Assembly (NCBI GenBank): GCA_020355105.1
Contig: CP070658.1
Coordinates: forward strand, 2,335,939 to 2,341,628
Length of the DNA stretch: 5,690 nt
Source of the DNA: Candidatus Thorarchaeota archaeon
GTDB lineage: Archaea; Asgardarchaeota; Thorarchaeia; Thorarchaeales; Thorarchaeaceae
Reading direction: 5' to 3'
Part shown: piece by piece, positions 4,678-5,690 of the stretch
Layout: the number at the start of each line of letters is the position of its first letter
How positions within the stretch are numbered: position 1 is the first letter of the stretch
The notes under the pieces: generated by a model
Database searches by the model: none
What the model was told of the DNA's origin: nothing
Seen by the model: the letters and a program-made list of their open reading frames with translations, nothing else
Made by a program: the position numbers and the translations under genes

Positions 4678-5690
4678 TCATTCCCGGAATCGGGCTGAAC
4701 GTTTCCCAGAGAGCTTCTGCACAGTCCATACCATCACCCATTCCATTGAGCCCTTGAACTGATATCGCTTCCAGACTCTGAGAATGCCATACCAGATGAC
4801 GGCATTGAACAGTCCAAACAGGGCAATGTTCAGCAGGTCAAGATTCCAGCTCGGCCACAAGGGGGCCACGAGCAGACCCAGAGCAACCGCCATCACACCT
4901 TCTAGCATATAGACCGTAAGCGCCAACTTGCCAAAAGTAGATACGACTCCAAGACGATTGGACCACCTAGTCCTTGTTTCCTCACTGCGGAAATCCAACA
5001 AGGCCAGACCCACTAAGAACAGAAAGAAGAAGAAGCCCAACTGGAGGGCCCGTCTACCAAATAGATTCACGTGAGAATCCCAGGTGAAAGGCTCCGCGCC
5101 GGGTAGGGCCTCGATGTCGCCAGTAAACATCACACCCAAGAACAACATTATGATAGTGATGACTGCAACCACACCAAGCACGTACCGATGTTTCTCTCTG
5201 CTAGCAATAGATATTCCAACTAGGCCGCCGAAACAACCGTATGCGAGGTACGGAAAGAGCGGCATCATACCATTGGTGAGAGGCTCAGTGAAGTAGGCAA
5301 GAAGATAGTTGCCACTCAAGACTATATCGTTGCTCCACTCCCCAATTGCAGTTCTCAAGAATGGCGAAACCACGAGAATCGCAGCACCAAGAGTAAGAAG
5401 GACATAGTAGATGAGCTTTGAGTCGTCTGACTTCCTCCACCTGTAGTACATCCCAAGAAGGGTCGACATGAAGATTATCGTCCAACCTATCATGGCGAGG
5501 GTTTCCAGAGCTAGGAACTGACCTGGGTTTACTAGCGGGTCAGGCAGTCTTCCGTAAAGAAGGAAGTAGGGAAGGAATCCAGTTATGTTGTCGAGGGAAG
5601 GGTCAAGTGCGACTAAGGGCATGCCATCGTCAATGAACCGTAGAAGGAATATCCTGAACAGATGACTATAGACAACAAGGACGATTCCTG
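4678..5690 (-). CDS. Multi-pass membrane protein, acyltransferase superfamily-like (DUF1624/DUF418/HGSNAT type), 5' end cut by window edge
   Basis: The minus-strand frame stays open from the TGA at 4678 to the right edge, giving at least 336 residues. An internal ATG at 5622 is unlikely to be the true start, because 22 in-frame codons before it (5623-5688) encode a hydrophobic stretch, GIVLVVYSHLFRIFLL. That resembles the first helix of membrane acyltransferases, whose conserved His would be this one. Numbered from the Met at 5622, about eight further membrane helices are visible (about 38-58, 69-88, 102-112, 119-140, 147-166, 190-209, 229-254, 261-283). MPLFPYLAYGCFGG (120-133) resembles the PLFPW-GY helix of DUF1624/HGSNAT proteins. 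The C-terminus, with FGKLALTVYMLE (230-241) and GSMEWVMVW (291-299), recalls the GR-ALTNY and GPLEW motifs of DUF418. Such proteins probably move acyl groups across or onto envelope sugars, but the substrate is unknown. Convergent with the NDT-like gene, 4 bases between stops. Confidence 0.65.
   Translation of the reverse strand, partial: GIVLVVYSHLFRIFLLRFIDDGMPLVALDPSLDNITGFLPYFLLYGRLPDPLVNPGQFLALETLAMIGWTIIFMSTLLGMYYRWRKSDDSKLIYYVLLTLGAAILVVSPFLRTAIGEWSNDIVLSGNYLLAYFTEPLTNGMMPLFPYLAYGCFGGLVGISIASREKHRYVLGVVAVITIIMLFLGVMFTGDIEALPGAEPFTWDSHVNLFGRRALQLGFFFFLFLVGLALLDFRSEETRTRWSNRLGVVSTFGKLALTVYMLEGVMAVALGLLVAPLWPSWNLDLLNIALFGLFNAVIWYGILRVWKRYQFKGSMEWVMVWTVQKLSGKRSARFRE

Noticed and set aside
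4680..4690. Palindrome ATTCCCGGAAT at the junction of the convergent genes
   Set aside because: It is only 5-base arms, lies within the acyltransferase-like coding end, and has no adjoining T-tract, so it is not a supported terminator.
1..5690. CRISPR array, transposon ends, tRNA or rRNA genes, riboswitch
   Set aside because: I saw no regularly spaced repeats, terminal inverted repeats, transposase motifs, tRNA-like cloverleaf or rRNA-like segments on either strand. The gaps are all under 200 bases.

Overview
The window looks like chromosomal DNA of an archaeon of moderate GC content. The evidence for archaea is indirect: TATA-box-like elements sit about 25-45 bases before several starts, GGTG/GGAG-type ribosome binding sites occur, and there is a secreted, C-terminally anchored surface protein with a signal peptide, a CBM9/DOMON-like region, an FN3-like domain and 11 N-glycosylation sequons. 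The overall style (acidic surface proteins, DUF4438, FN3 ectodomains) reminds me of Asgard archaea such as Thorarchaeia, but no marker gene here proves that. Lineage is inference only.

Layout: five of six genes lie on the minus strand. From right to left on that strand they are: a 5'-truncated multi-pass membrane acyltransferase-like protein (4678-5690, running off the right edge); an alpha/beta hydrolase of the monoacylglycerol-lipase type (3287-4126); a glycosylated, membrane-anchored surface protein (1467-3143); a DUF4438 protein (391-1272); and a small membrane protein whose 3' part is cut off by the left edge (1-264). The only plus-strand gene is a small nucleoside 2-deoxyribosyltransferase/DUF4406-like protein (4290-4673). 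It diverges from the lipase and converges on the acyltransferase-like gene with only 4 bases between the stop codons.

The minus-strand genes share an orientation but are separated by 126-194 bases, most with their own promoter-like element, and one gap carries a GC-rich hairpin terminator candidate. I therefore read them as mostly independent transcription units rather than one operon. Two themes recur, the cell envelope (surface protein, two multi-pass or small membrane proteins, a lipid hydrolase) and small-molecule metabolism (NDT-like, DUF4438), but no shared pathway can be demonstrated.

I found no CRISPR array, transposon, integrase, tRNA, rRNA, toxin-antitoxin pair or recognisable defence cassette. 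Nothing here amounts to a convincing undescribed system. The items most worth a second look are the surface protein, the orphan NDT-like gene with its start-codon ambiguity, the DUF4438 protein of unknown function and the unlisted edge gene.
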